From contig ML210230.1 of assembly GCA_004369085.1 (NCBI GenBank), positions 2,401 to 66,400 of the forward strand: a stretch of 64,000 bases of DNA, given 5' to 3'. The DNA comes from Coprinopsis marcescibilis (taxonomy: Eukaryota > Basidiomycota > Agaricomycetes > Agaricales > Psathyrellaceae). Positions 11,830 to 24,624 of this stretch are shown here, in pieces; positions within the stretch are counted from its first letter, which is position 1; each line of letters opens with the position of its first letter. The notes beneath the pieces were generated by a model. The model was not told the DNA's origin and did no database searches. It worked only from the letters and a program-made list of their open reading frames with translations. A program made the translations under genes and the position numbers.

Positions 11830-14800
11830 TAGGAAGTAAGGGGAAAAAAACGAGGCGCTGATATTTAGGGAAGAAATAGAATCCAGGTTTTGGGTGGACA
11901 GGAATCAGAAGCGGGGGGCCGCTTTTGACGCCGAAAATATCCCAAACCAGAATGTCGATTTCAATCGGTGACAAACGTTGCGAAGGGCTTTCCCCGATGG
12001 ATTCACCTCCATTTTTAAGGATTGCCCTTCCCGGCTTGGCCGAATCCTGAAACGGAAAAGATTGGCGTGGCTGATTTCCTCATTAACCCATCCCAGTTTG
12101 GTTGTTCCGCGCAAATATCAATGGAATTTTATGCCCGCGCCAAGCGCAGCTTCATACTCCGAATGCTCGGGCAACGAGGGCTTTTGCGACATCGCGAGCG
12201 CAGCACATCTCTGATATTCCTACAGCTTTCTTTCCGGCCGAGATGATTCTCCCGTGCTCGTCGACCTCTTGCGCGGCACTCTGTAACTCGAGCGGCGGGT
12301 TCGTCGGGTATTCGTACTCCCTTCAGCTCAGGGATCCTAACTCTGGCCCCTGGGTAATCATCCCCGGCATGATTAGTCGATAGGCTTTAAACAGATACTT
12401 TGGGATCTGCACCCGCTGTATTTACCTTGCCTATTTGGATGTGCTCTTTACCTTGTTCAAGGCTAACCTTAAGCTGACCAGACGTCGTTCCCAGACCCAC
12501 TCTAGGTCCATCGACAGGGTGCGCACTTCCTCCATCTAAATCAAGGGCCGCCCACAGCATGCCACTCTCTCGCTCGCGTTCAGACATTCCGTCAATCAAA
12601 CGATGGGCTGCGGGTCTCTACCATGACAATGGAGCGAGCTAGCAAAGTTCTGGAATCTCCAAAGCGACTATGCATACGAACGTGTCAATCAACATGCCAT
12701 CTGTTATTCGAAGTGAATGCGACTTCGTATATTAGTAGCTGCCATGGCAGATAATTTCGGTCAACCAGTTATTTGCCGTACGACCACCCGACAGGGGAAC
12801 GTGAGCACCATTGGATACTTCCTGCCTGCCTCAAGTGCATGACTCAGAAGCCGATCAGTTCGCTTTCACATTCCTTCGCGACGTTCTCACTCGAACAGGG
12901 GTCACAGTTCCTTTCTCTACTGGCCCGTCTGTTGCCTTTGTTCGCAAGCTGCCACCGGCATTCAAACTGGCGTGTCACTGAGGATCCTGCAATCATACCC
13001 ATCGATCGGCCGTCAGCCTCACCCCTTGCTTCCTTCGCCACGCCGCCTCCAGCCCACTACGGTATACCCGCATGTCAGCCATAAACTTTTGCACACCCAT
13101 CGATAATGGCTTATTTCTGACATTCGGGTCTTCTTCCGACCTCTTATCGATGGTTCGGCAGATACTTCCGTGGTCACGAGAGAGCTAATTGTCTATTCAG
13201 TGCTATATTGAACCTTCCCTATTTACGGATATGAATGCTCCAAGGGGTGGGACCGGGACGACAATCATAGCGGATAGCTGTCATCGATTGTCGATGGATG
13301 GCTGAATGGATGGATATAAGCAGGATGAGCTTGAAATGCTAATCCTAGTATAGTTCGGTTAATGGCTCGGCATGATCTGTTGGGCTAATGGCCTTCTTAG
13401 CAGTAAGCTAGCGATGTACAAACGAAGACGTATTCCAGGAATGATTCGCCCTTGGAGTGCGCGGACCCTCTATTTTTGCTTTCACTCGATAGTAGTACCT
13501 TCCCTCATCGGCCTCTATTGCTACTGGTAGTTTTGACCTTGCTAGTCCGTCGAGGGATTTGTAATACTCGGACGTGGCCCATTTATAAACAAGTTTTTTC
13601 GGGTCACATATAGCTCAGCACTAACCTTCAATAGGTTTACTTGGGGGTAACATATGGATCTTGTGATACGTGGTCCGTTAACCTTCACAGACAGGCCATT
13701 TCTTCCAGTAGCACCCATAGCCTTCACAGTCACTGGCTCACATACCCACCGCTTGCCTATACCCGCTTCTCCACAACAAGGGATCACATTTCATCGACGC
13801 TTTCACTTGATACCCATGCCTTCTCTTCTTTAAATAACGCTTTCGACTGGTCACTTCTCCGCAGACCGGTTACTAATTCCTCGTAGCTCAAATCGCCGGG
13901 GGATTCGAAAATTCCAAATCAATCCCCGCTGACACCAGGCATTACTTAGCCTTTAATCGGATTATGTACAATAAAAGGCAAGTAATTGACCTTCCATTAC
14001 CCATACTCGACCAATCTCGGCTATGGTACTTCAGTCTTCTAGAAGAAAGAAGGTTTGGTGGGACACACCACGTCGTGTATGTGACATGCTAGCGTGAGTG
14101 ATACGGCTCGCCTCGTGCGAGGCGTGGGTGAAAGGGTGATGACGACCATGAAGCAGCGAGAGGTACGCCTCTTCGTCTCTCCCCCCACATTGCACACTTG
14201 CTTGCACATCGTGCTCGGACGTTCCTGTAGTTTGGCGCAAAACTGGAAGGCATCCAACTTATTCGAGGGTTCGTCCTGGGTTCTGCATAAGCATGCGCGT
14301 GCGTCGCTCGCTCGTTTCGTCCGTTTGTTGGGACTTTACAGGATATTTCTGAGCATGATATGTGTGTGCGCATGCAATACAGCCGTATATTAATGTCGTA
14401 TATCTTGTTTTGCCTTTGTTGGCCCGCGGATGGCATGACGCCGACTGACGAATTGCTGATGGCAAGGCCGCAGTGATAGGAATACACAACATGTGTGGAC
14501 ACCGTTAGCCGCAATGCTAGCATTCAGAGAGGGTAAGCCGGGCATTAGCAGTACGATGACGAAGGGTAATTAGTAAAGACCTCGGACGTCAGAGCGCCGA
14601 CATTTACAATTGCAACATCCAGGTAACGATGGGTTATTTCCCAGGTGTATTTACCATACTTAGTCGGGGTATTAGGGTAGCTACACACAGAAATATTAGC
14701 AGCGGTCATACACGGAGATCTGACTGAACCAGTTATGTACGTCTTTTACCGTCCGAGAATTCTGCATCTACAGAAGACGATTCAAATGGCCCGCACAGCC

Positions 14801-17800
14801 CAGGAGCCCGAAATGTACATATAATTTGACTATCCCAAGCTATGATACCTGAAAATATTTCCAGAGATTTTCCTGATGGCCATTGAATTGGTGTCCGCCT
14901 AAGAATATCCTCACTCGGGAACCGATGTGTCGCATCTCGACCCACAAAGTGAGGTGGCTAGGGGTCCGGATGGTAGGCTAACACCTATGCGCGAGATGGC
15001 CGGGCGAGCGTTGGTGTCTGCTGAATGATCGAGTGATTGTACTCACCACTTAGAGTGGGCGCCTGTCTCTGCAAACGCCCAATCGCCCGAGCAGCCCAGA
15101 CCTGCGTGAAAGCATATACGCTACGTACTTATGTGGTCGATTAGCACTCCGATCTCCCCATGTGCGAGGGCTAACGCAAGTTCGAAGATCCCAAATTGTA
15201 TAGTGCCCACTGGTCGATTGCGCTACGTGTATATCTATCACTTCTCAGCATGGCGTGTTGTGTGTGTTTTGTCCGAGCGATCGCATTTCTGACTAATTCT
15301 TCACTTCCAAAACACTCTCATGCAACGGCAGTAATGATGTTCTAGATGTCTTTTTTTCTGGGTCGATCGGTGGAGAGAGGTGTATTGCCCCAAAGAAGAA
15401 ATTAGAGCTAGCTTTCCTCCCAGAAAGCTGAAACGGGGGACTGCCGCCTAATGTCACAAATCAATCGGTTGCATCGACCCCGGCGTCCCTTTTCAAGGAG
15501 CGTCTAGATCAAAGTGGAACGAGGTGAGTGGCTGGAGCTGAGACTACTCTGAAGACCTAGTTCAGTGCTGTGAATCGTCCTTCAAGTCTTGACTCCCTTA
15601 AAACAGATAATAACATGCAATATCGGCGGCTGCCCATGCCGTTCAGCCTTCGGCCGGAATGATAAGTCGGGGTGTAAATCATGAATGATCATGAGGGATC
15701 TGCGATATCGTCAAAAAGGTCCGTGCACGGCAATCCGCTTTTTGGGATTTCTATTCTTGGGTTTATCTCCCCTTCCATATATTAATGACAGATGCGGTTG
15801 ACATCGCACTTTCCAGATGATTTGTGCGCGCTTCGTGAGCGATGTTGGTCGGATAGCAAGCAGGAGGACTCATCGATGGTGACGCACATTAAAAGCCTTT
15901 GCCAAACAAACCACGCACACCATATTTGGCGCAACTTTCTGTACCAAATATTCCGCAGTCTCTTGTACGTTTGACCCCTTGACCGACTCACATCTTTTTG
16001 ATTCGAACCATCACTTCAAATGTTACCACTCATTCAGCCACAAGATGATTCGAGGCCTCGAATGCAATGATAGTCTCATACTACCAACTGTTATCTTCTC
16101 CTTATCTCCCGCAAAGATTATCCAAATCTGTGCTTGAGCCCTGTTCTGGCGACAAACTGCAACATATCACCCCGAGGCACCCTTTGGTGCTGACAACAGC
16201 GCGCGCGATATGGATTTGCTGGCTGACCTCTACTACACGCACACTCTGATGGCAAAGTTAAACCGCAGCGATTGCATCGCTTTCCGACAATCCGATAGCG
16301 ATTTTTTGACGTGAACTCCTGGATCTCATCCCTTGGCAACAACTCCCCCAGACTCAATCACCGAGCACCCCCTAGGCGACCGCATAACGTTACGTCGTTC
16401 TCAGTGTACTTGTCACGCTTAGATCTTGCCGACTATCCATGTTCGCATACCTGGGTGCATCTGTGCTAGTGATACCCGCGATTTGTGGCCAAGATGGAGC
16501 CGAGGAGTCACATTGGCAATGGATCCTAGGTCGCAAGGCTTGGGTCAGCTGGAGTTTCTAAAGATATCGCGCTGTAACGACTTCAGAACTGTCATTTCAC
16601 ATTCTGCAACATCCTGCAACATTCTTCCACCACCGGCGGGGTTTGCACCCATGATATTTGTTCCCGAGTAGCAAGGAAATTGCAAACATCGCTGCAGTCT
16701 ATGTCCTATTCCAATGGGTAGCCGCGCATCCAGCCCCAACTGATTGGCCTAAATGGTATGCTCCCCCTGACGCTGACAGTGCAAAGGTCGATGCGCCGCT
16801 GAAACTTGATGATTGACCGACGACGCCATCCTCGTTTCCGTAAGTTGCGTTATTATTCGAGTCAGCTGCCCTATGCGCATCGCACGCTCCTGTGTGGGCA
16901 ACAGCGAAGCCGCCCAACAAAGCTGGGTGCTGCGGTCAGAAATATGTGATGGCGCAGTCGCGAATTTGCATGCTTCGCCTCGTATCTTCCGCACCAGTAA
17001 CTCAAACATGTTGGCCTCAGTCCCCCTCTATGTGCTGGAACTGCAGGGGGTGATGCCGACATGACGTATTTTGGGAGTGGCGCGCGGCTATCGACAATCT
17101 TGACGATGATTCGCTCACATCACCGATCAAAGCGAAACCAAGGCCACGACGTAAGGCATCGGACTGGACGGGCATACATGCCTCCTGCACCACGATGCAA
17201 TGGACCGTCTTCGACCACCGTGGCTCTTGGTCGAAGAGGACAATGTTGCGACTCCGCTGAAATCTTTGAACGCCGGATAGCTTAGTGACGTGTCTTCGTG
17301 AAGTGAGGTGCCAGCGTGAAGGGGTGTTCTTGATGGGACGGCTACAGGACGTGCTGAACAACCCCCGAGTCTTACTCAGGCAAAGAGAGAAAGGCACTTC
17401 CGAAATGAAATGCCAGTGGTTGAATAGCGCCTTGATGACTGATGCAAGTGCCCCCGGTGAGCTACAGACCGTACCAGAGTATGCATCCACGAAGTGGGCT
17501 GAGTAAGGGTTTTGGAGTCTCATTTCACCGTGGAGGTCGTGCTTCTCGTCACCCAACGTTACCAATCGTGAGATTGTGGCTTGCGCCAGAGCGGTACCAT
17601 GAAACGCGAGTTCCATAATTGTTTACCAGATTTAGGTCTGCCATTGATAATTTAGGACGCACTACCACTCGTGACCGTTTGGCATATACTAAATGTGTCC
17701 CTTGGGATTGGTCCTTAAGTGGCCAGTTGAGGCGTTTACTAGTAGCCCCGTTAGCTTGACAGGGAGGTTTAAATCGGAACAAGAGAAGAACAGGGACCTG

Positions 17801-18107
17801 TATGTACAGGTCCTTCCGGGTGATCAGCGCCAGCGCTCTGGATGCCACTGAGAGCGAGAACAAATATAAGACTTGCCGGTGGTCGCATGATCCAAAGAGG
17901 GTTTGTTTCTTGAACAAGTAATTGATTTATTCAGGGAAGAAAAGGGAAGAACGATGATACATGTTCTTGTCAGGGTCTGAGATCAATCATCAAAGTCTTT
18001 GAGGATTTCCGGGAAACTCTAAAGGGTCCGTGGAGTGTACAAGAGCCCTCAGCCCCAGGAAGAAGAAAGCGGACAAGGACGGCGAATGGCCAGAGAGAAG
18101 AAAGTCG
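11830..18107. other. Second long stretch without recognisable genes
   Basis: No splice-consistent exon chain, domain motif, RNA gene or terminal repeat was found on either strand. The longest open frame (17017-17616, minus, 199 aa) lies within what chance allows for this much sequence. The part next to 18108 is the 3' flank of the hydrolase gene. Confidence 0.4.
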
Positions 18108-19250
18108 CTAATTGAGACTGCTGCGTGTGGCATCGCTTGGATTAGAATCAGAAAGAGGTAGCCCTTGAGCGCGTAAAAGGTCGTCCACAAAGTCTGCAAA
18201 ACAATCGCACACTTGGTCAGGCGGTGCCGTTCCTGGTCGATTTTCGTCCCCAGGCCTGTACTTCCCCGTTTTCACTATATACAACGCAGATTAGATCCGC
18301 GTGTCAATGATAAGATAGAGACGATGATTAACATACCAAGAACACGCCAGAGACCGAGGTCCAGTGCGCCTCCGCCGAGGTCTGCTTCTATATCGTCGCC
18401 AACGATAGCGATCTTACCCTCCAGGGTCGCGGCATCGTCGCCTTCTTCGAGTTCCGCTTGGGTGAAATCGCGGACGACCATTTCAAAAAACTCTTTCGTG
18501 GGTTTCCCCACAACGTGTGCAGATCGTGCTGTGGCGAATTCGAGTGCCGTTACAAAGGGTCCGGGGCCAAGAGAAAGACCAGGAGGATCTTCTTTCTGGA
18601 TATACTTAGCCTTGTGTGTCGCAATGAGTGGAGGTTTTCGGTGTGGTTCGGGACGGCGATCGCCTTCTTCGCCAACGAGAATTCTGAATGCCGTGTTGAG
18701 GTGATCATAATCGAAGTGGCCCGGAGAAAGACCAACGACGACTGAGTCATAGCCCGAATCGCTGCTCCTCTCGGTGCCAGGCGTGGATTGTGACTGTCCT
18801 TGTGACTCTGCCAACACCTCTTCACGAGCGGATTTGGACATAAGGACGTATGGACTGGGGTAAATGAATGCAAGAATGTTCAGATAGAATTGATATAAAA
18901 GAACATGTGCGCAGAGATTCCGTTATCAGTGTGCATACGATTAACGAAAGAGCGAAAACGTGCACACCGTTTGAGACCCATTTCTTGTAGGAACTTGGAG
19001 ACTCCCCAACACTGGTCCAGATTTCTTTGCCGTCCGATTTGGGCTCCCCAACTGTAAACCCTATCATCTGCAATCTACCTATCAAATCTGCGATAGATTC
19101 CTTGCTCAGATTGCTGCATAGTCTGAACGGAATCCTAGATGCCCGCAAACGGTTCAGCGCTTCGACCGCATTAGGGGTAGGTTTAGAGCCAATATGTAGA
19201 TTCCCTGAGATGTCTAGGAGAAGCCCTTTGATGTGCGGTCGTCCAGACAT
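18108..19250 (-). pseudogene. HDHD2-like HAD hydrolase with one-base frameshift
   Basis: Family: HAD-superfamily phosphatases of the HDHD2/LHPP type. Exons are 19250-18968, 18854-18337 and 18274-18108. Motif I reads LLLDISGNLH (nucleophile Asp present; the usual Thr is Asn). The motif II region is CSNLSKES. The motif III Lys lies in VGKPTKEFF. Motif IV is IVGDDIEADLGG, followed by VKTGKYRPGDE. All intron phases agree except inside exon 1. After IWTSVG the frame must shift by one base, at the GGGG run near 18991-18994, to continue as SKFLQEMGLKR and PYVLMSKSARE, which is the family pattern. With one more G the gene would encode about 322 aa. Either this allele is broken or the assembly dropped a base in a homopolymer. 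All other landmarks are intact, so a sequencing error is quite possible. Confidence 0.8.
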
Positions 19251-21593
19251 GGTAGGAGCAGAGGAGAAGATGTTGACGCCCGTCCATCCTGGAAGTTGCG
19301 AGCAAAAACGGCTGACCACGTTGAGTGGTGGGCGGGATGCGGCGGGTCAATTGAGGAGCCGGTGGCGATGCATTCACCTTCTGATGTCATCGTTGTCGAC
19401 GGAAACCAAACGGAAACTCACAAGTTCCATTCAACCGTCAACGTCAATCAACCTCAGCCGCGCTAGCGTACCTCTTGGGGAGAGCACGCTCAGTATCAAA
19501 TCCGGGTGATACATTGAAGCATCACTTGGTCTGGGAAAACCAAACCTTGACATTTATTTGCTTGACGTGAAGATCCAGCAAAAGATTTGGCTTTGCCTTG
19601 TACATTCTGCCTCAACCCAGTTACACATTGCTCATTGACATGGCCAGACTACTTGATGCCAGCTACAGTTGATGTATATGAATTAAAAGCACTGTCTTGT
19701 CATCATCTTTAACATAACCGCAAGTCAGTGCAATCAATGGAGGCGTTCCAACTGCCAAGCGGTGGTAATCCAATCCTCCTGAATAGTACATTAATATTTT
19801 AAGTTGGGCTCTGACAAGCGTATTCGGCACCTCCAGATCACCCCATAAATTAGTTATGTGGATTAGCATGGGGCTATGGTAAAGTGGCACCGGTTTCATT
19901 CAAGTTCTTTGCAGTTGCGCCCGCCCTGGATTTTGGCTGTACAGAAAAGCTCTTTGACATAGTCGCCCGATTTATGATATATAAATTACTTGTGGCGTGG
20001 CAGCAACCTGCGACTTGGGCAGTCAGACTCTGGGGACTCGGAAAGCTCTGGTGGCGTATCAGCGCCGCCTTCAAAGATACAATTGGTCATTTATGAGGCC
20101 TGTCAGCGTTGCAGCATTTGTTCACAGCACTTTCGCAGTGAATTTAAATCACGTTCAGTATGGCCCACAGACTTGAGCACCGTGATTCCCCATTCCTTTG
20201 GACCTGGACGGTACGAAAGAAGATATTGGAGCAGATGGGGGATGGAGCCAACTTATCGTTGAATGGTTCCTGTACAACCATAAGCCGTACGGTACACCCT
20301 CCACTCTCCGCACGATGGCGTCAAAGCCTCAGTTCACCAGAATGAATACCGTTGGTCGGAGCGCAGTGTTCATGGTGCCCATTGCAGGCTTAAACTCGGG
20401 GCTTATGGATGAACTGACAGGTCCCACATATGTGATGAGCCTCATCCTTGCTTGTGGGGTATCAAGACAGGACTCCAAGCTGCCATGGTTCTTATCCAGA
20501 CAAGCTCACAACTTGACTCTCGAAATAGGGCACTAAAGAGCTCTTGGTGTTCAATCTGACTGGTCAGCTCTGTCCAGTCACTTATTTTTTCCATTTCTTC
20601 GTCTCGGGAAGGAGGGGGTGTCCAGTTCCTCACGACATAGTTCTTTAAGTGCCGTGACGGTTGGCCTATGGGTAACGTTGTAGCAGCGGCAGCTTCGAAG
20701 GTTCGTAAAACGGAAGGAGTGCTCGATTGTCGAGGTTGACGACTCTATATATTTAGTGGTATCCAGAGCTGTAGCTCCCAAAATGGTTTAACCCCTTAAC
20801 ATGATTCTTACTTTTATATTGCTGAGAAATTACTAATTTACCTCCTTGAACAGTGGAAACACGCGAAGCTCTGTACTGTGTAGACTCGCAATTTCGCGTG
20901 CCCTAGTCTAATTGAAAGCGAAATGTGACGTAGTAAGCGGAGTCTGCACGTCATGAAGTTTCCAACATACCCAATAGGGTTAGAAGATGAGTCGAGTCTA
21001 ATGGTTGCATTGGAGCGCTGATACTCTGTTGAACTGCTCGAGCGAGTTTTGCAGTCTATGTACACCGCGGAGGATGGGATCACAAACATTGATTCAAGGG
21101 ATTCAGGAGGCTACCAAGCAAGAGATCCTTCGAGAGAGGTTTTTGATATATATCTTGTGGTGCACATTGGGAGCCTGTGGAGGGTGGAGTGTCCCTCCAG
21201 CTATAACTTGTCCAGTAGACCCACTTGAGTCTCGGGCTCCTGAAACAAGCTTTTGGGCAGCGAGTTCGGCCAATAGCAAGCATACCTGTGATCGTAGCTT
21301 CCAGACATTATTTCAAGTAAATTCGATGTGATTTAAGCATTATCCTTTCCGGAACTTGAGTTGAACTTACTGAGATTCGCGGTGACGGCAAGAGACAAAG
21401 GGTGAAGCAAAACCACCGAACAGGCACGCGAGATCCGAGGCGGGCCGTCCGGCATCGTGGCAACAATGACACAGGGCGTGGGAATGAAACGTGTCTCCAC
21501 GAAAACGGTAAGTGGAATATAATTCCGCCAGATGGTTCAATTCCAAGGTTCGTTTCCTGAAACTCTCATTCTCCTCGTCGCCATCGACTAGAC
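19251..21593. other. Intergenic DNA between two divergent genes
   Basis: It separates the minus-strand hydrolase from the plus-strand co-chaperone and so holds both promoters. No convincing exon chain was found. Small open frames around 19.9-20.5 kb lack motifs. Confidence 0.4.
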
Positions 21594-23538
21594 ATGCGGT
21601 TATTGGCCCTTGGATCTCTACTACTGCTTGCTCTGCAGCAGAATGCCTGCACCTTTGTAGCAGCGGACCCCAGTGGCGGCGGACTCTACCCGCCTGGGCT
21701 CGTACCTTTGATCAACCGCGCCAATGTTCTGTTGGCTTCTGGCCACTTTGGTGAAGCGGCCAAGATTTACAGTGAAGCTATTGGTAAGTTCCATAGTCTC
21801 CCTACAGACCAGCGAAACAGCGAACTGAAGCGAACTTGTCATCTTTCTCGTTGCTGTTTATGCTGGTTGAAATATAGAACAATCACCGGCCGACTACCTG
21901 CTCTACTACAAACGCGCAACCGCCTACCTCTCGCTACAGAGGCATTCTGCGGCTCTTGAGGACTTTGATAAAGTTCTCTCGCTGACGTCCAACACGTTTG
22001 ACAATGCCCACCTCATGAAAGCACGGATACACCTGAAGGACGGTCTGTATGATGACGCACGGCATTCGCTTGCCGCGTACCTCCGCGCGAAGAAAGGCGT
22101 GCGGGAGAAGGACGTGGAGGAGCTGGAACACGACATTAACGAGGGCGAGCAGCTGCGGAACAAGACCGAGAAGGAACGGGGCGCACAGCTGTGGACAGCG
22201 TGCATGGACAGTGCCACCCAGGCTCTGCGAATCTCCAGCCATTCGGCCGACATTCGTGTATGGAGAGCGGAATGTGCTCTCGCCTCTGGTGACGTGGAGA
22301 GCTCAGTTGCCGACCTATCGTGAGTTCTGCACCCTTGTTGTTATCGTTTCCACCATTTTAATGAAATTAACAGACGACTATCGCATCTACTCCAACCATC
22401 AACAACCCTCCTGTCCCATGTTGCCAAGCTCTCGGAATTCTTGACACCACGCTCACCAGCGACGATGAACACTCTGAAGCAATGTCTTCACTTCGACCCC
22501 GACTCCAAACCGTGTCTCAAGCTGCACCGTCTTGTGAAGGGATTCGATAGGAGTTTCAAGCAGCTCGACGACCTGCTTGCCAAGGAAGATTGGAAAGGCA
22601 TCCTCAAGCTGCTCGTCCTCCCTGGAGGCGGAAAGAACGGCAACCTCTACCAACGCTGGGAAGACGCCATCGGCGCGAACCTTGGCCAGTCCGAGGATAT
22701 CTTCCCCCTGGTTCCTCCTTCTCTCCTTCCCTCCTCCTCCTCACGCGCCTCAACATCCACCAAGAAAGGCCCCCAACTCCCACAAATCACTCTTCCCAAT
22801 GTCCAGAAAGCGTCACCGCCTCGGCAAATCATCGTGCGGTCGCTGTGTAAGAGCTACATCCACCTGGCGGATATCGCCAAGTCGTCGGAGGAATACCGGA
22901 AGCAACGGGAGAGGTGGTGCGAGGAGCTGTTGACTCTGGATGGGTGTGCGGAGGATGTGGATGGCTTGGTGGGCAGGGGTGAAGCCTTGATCGTGAAGCA
23001 GGAGTACGAGGAGGCGTTGAGGGTGCTCGACAAGGCGTTCGAAGTCAGTGGAAGGTCCGATCGTGTGGTACGTTCTCTCTTCGTTGCTCTCCTCATTTTC
23101 ACTTCCTAACACTTCCAACTACGTCCTTAGATCCAAGGTCGTCTCCAGCGTGCCCACAAGCTCCTAAAACAGAGCAAACAAAAGGACTATTACAAGATTG
23201 TTGGTGTCTCGCGCGATGCGGATCCGAAGACCATCAAGAAGGCCTTCCGACAGGCTGCTAAGAGTGCGCATCCCGATAAGGGGGGTTCGGAAGCAAAGAT
23301 GGCCGCGCTTAATGAGGCGTATGAGGTTCTGTCCAACCCTGAGCTGAGGCAGCGCTTTGATAATGGGGAGGATCCTATGGATCCGCAGCAGCAGCAGCAG
23401 GGGGGAAATCCGTTCCAGCAGGGTGGACATCCGTTCGCACAGTTCTTCCAGGGTCAGGGAGGAGGTTTCCCAGGAGGAGGGGGAGGTTTCCAGCAGGGCG
23501 GGGGAGGGTTCCAGTGGCATTTCAGTCAGGGTCATTAG
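21594..23538 (+). CDS. DNAJC3/P58IPK-like TPR and J-domain ER co-chaperone
   Basis: Exons are 21594-21783, 21878-22319, 22374-23067 and 23131-23538, all phases closed, 577 aa. A hydrophobic signal peptide (LLALGSLLLLALQQ) leads directly into TPR helices (LINRANVLLASGHFGEAAKI, then YYKRATAYLSLQRHSAALED). TPR-type helical pairs continue to about residue 440. The C-terminal J domain starts at KDYYKIVGVSRDADPKTIKK and holds the essential HPD at about 489-491 (SAHPDKGG). It ends in a Gln/Gly/Phe-rich tail without HDEL-type retention. This order (signal, TPR array, J domain) is that of DNAJC3-type proteins, which bind unfolded clients through TPRs and stimulate BiP ATPase in the ER lumen. A Ser/Pro-rich insertion near LPSSSSRASTSTKKG is likely lineage-specific. 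Confidence 0.9.
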
Positions 23539-24541
23539 GATTAGTGCTCGGACTAGGTGGAGGAGGTGGATATGTCCCTCGTGTAATTTTAAACGATCAT
23601 TTATGTTCGACGTTCTACACACTATTATGTTACGTTACACTTTACTTGCATTTGTATTTAGTTGCTATCTTTCATGAAGATGGTTGTTATCATCGAGTTT
23701 CTGTTGCAGTCAGGTGGGAATTGTATGGTTTATGTGTTTGGAGGGAAGTTAAAGTTTTGGCGTCCTCAGGGAATGAGCTCATGCGATAGCACGTGGGCTT
23801 GGCATCAAAAAGACCCCTATGTATATATAATGAGGAATGCCCCGACGCGCCGCTTGAACGCGCAGGACCCAGTGCTTCAAGCTGTTCCTCAGAAACGTTG
23901 TAGTGACGCTATCGGCGTCGATGCCGGGAACTTCACACCAAATTTCGTTTGCCAGACGATCTCTCAAGTCTTGCCATCTCGCCAAATGTTCCGTTTTACA
24001 TCGCTATTTCACGATTATCTGGTACATTGCGTCGGCGCCTTTGTTGTTTGTTACATGCTTGGCAAGAGCCTCTGGACTAAATTCGATGCCGAGGAGGCCT
24101 TAGCTCGAGAGAAGAATACACAGTACGAGCAGCACCTCATGTGCATACGATCTCACCATGGTGAGTAAGTCATCTCTATATGAGGTCATACTCATACAGA
24201 CATTCAAATCCAGTCTAAATGTTGAAGGACATTCCAATCAGGATTGCTAAAGCCTTTGAAAAGCAGCCAGAATTTAAAATAAGACATTATAAGAATCGCG
24301 CCAATAGTATTCCAGGAAATGCTAGTTTGCTACAGCTTTGGAGAGAAGAATGCCGACAGCTTCGCAAGTTTTGTTCCAACATCTCCAGAACTATGTGAGC
24401 ATATACACAACGTCTATTGCCACGAGGGGTTCTAAACCTGAATTATGCTTAGGCAAGTAGATCTCCCTGGGCATTTCGATTTCGGAACATGGCACACCCG
24501 TGACTCAGAGAATGTGACTGACAATAATCGCTCTCCTGAGT
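23539..24541. other. Intergenic DNA
   Basis: The 3' flank of the co-chaperone gene. An open frame at 23662-24168 contains one hydrophobic stretch but has no splice or homology support. The right end is the promoter of the caspase-like gene. Confidence 0.4.
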
Positions 24542-24549
24542 TATAAAAG
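24542..24549 (+). promoter_or_regulatory. TATA box of the caspase-like gene
   Basis: TATAAAAG lies 83 bp upstream of the ATG at 24625, a typical spacing for a short 5' UTR. Confidence 0.6.
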
Positions 24550-24624
24550 AAGCGCTGTGCGCTCGAAGGGCTTCTTGACCAAAGCAAGGACCTCTCTATC
24601 GCTAACTCTCCAACCGCGTGTGAT

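Noticed and set aside
17017..17616. 199-residue open frame on the minus strand
   Set aside because: Length is within chance for six frames over 64 kb, no motif is recognised, no upstream promoter or splice partners were found, and opposite-strand frames overlap it.
23662..24168. 168-residue open frame with one hydrophobic stretch downstream of the co-chaperone gene
   Set aside because: Its first part is probably the 3' UTR of the upstream gene. There is no promoter signal, splice structure or family motif.
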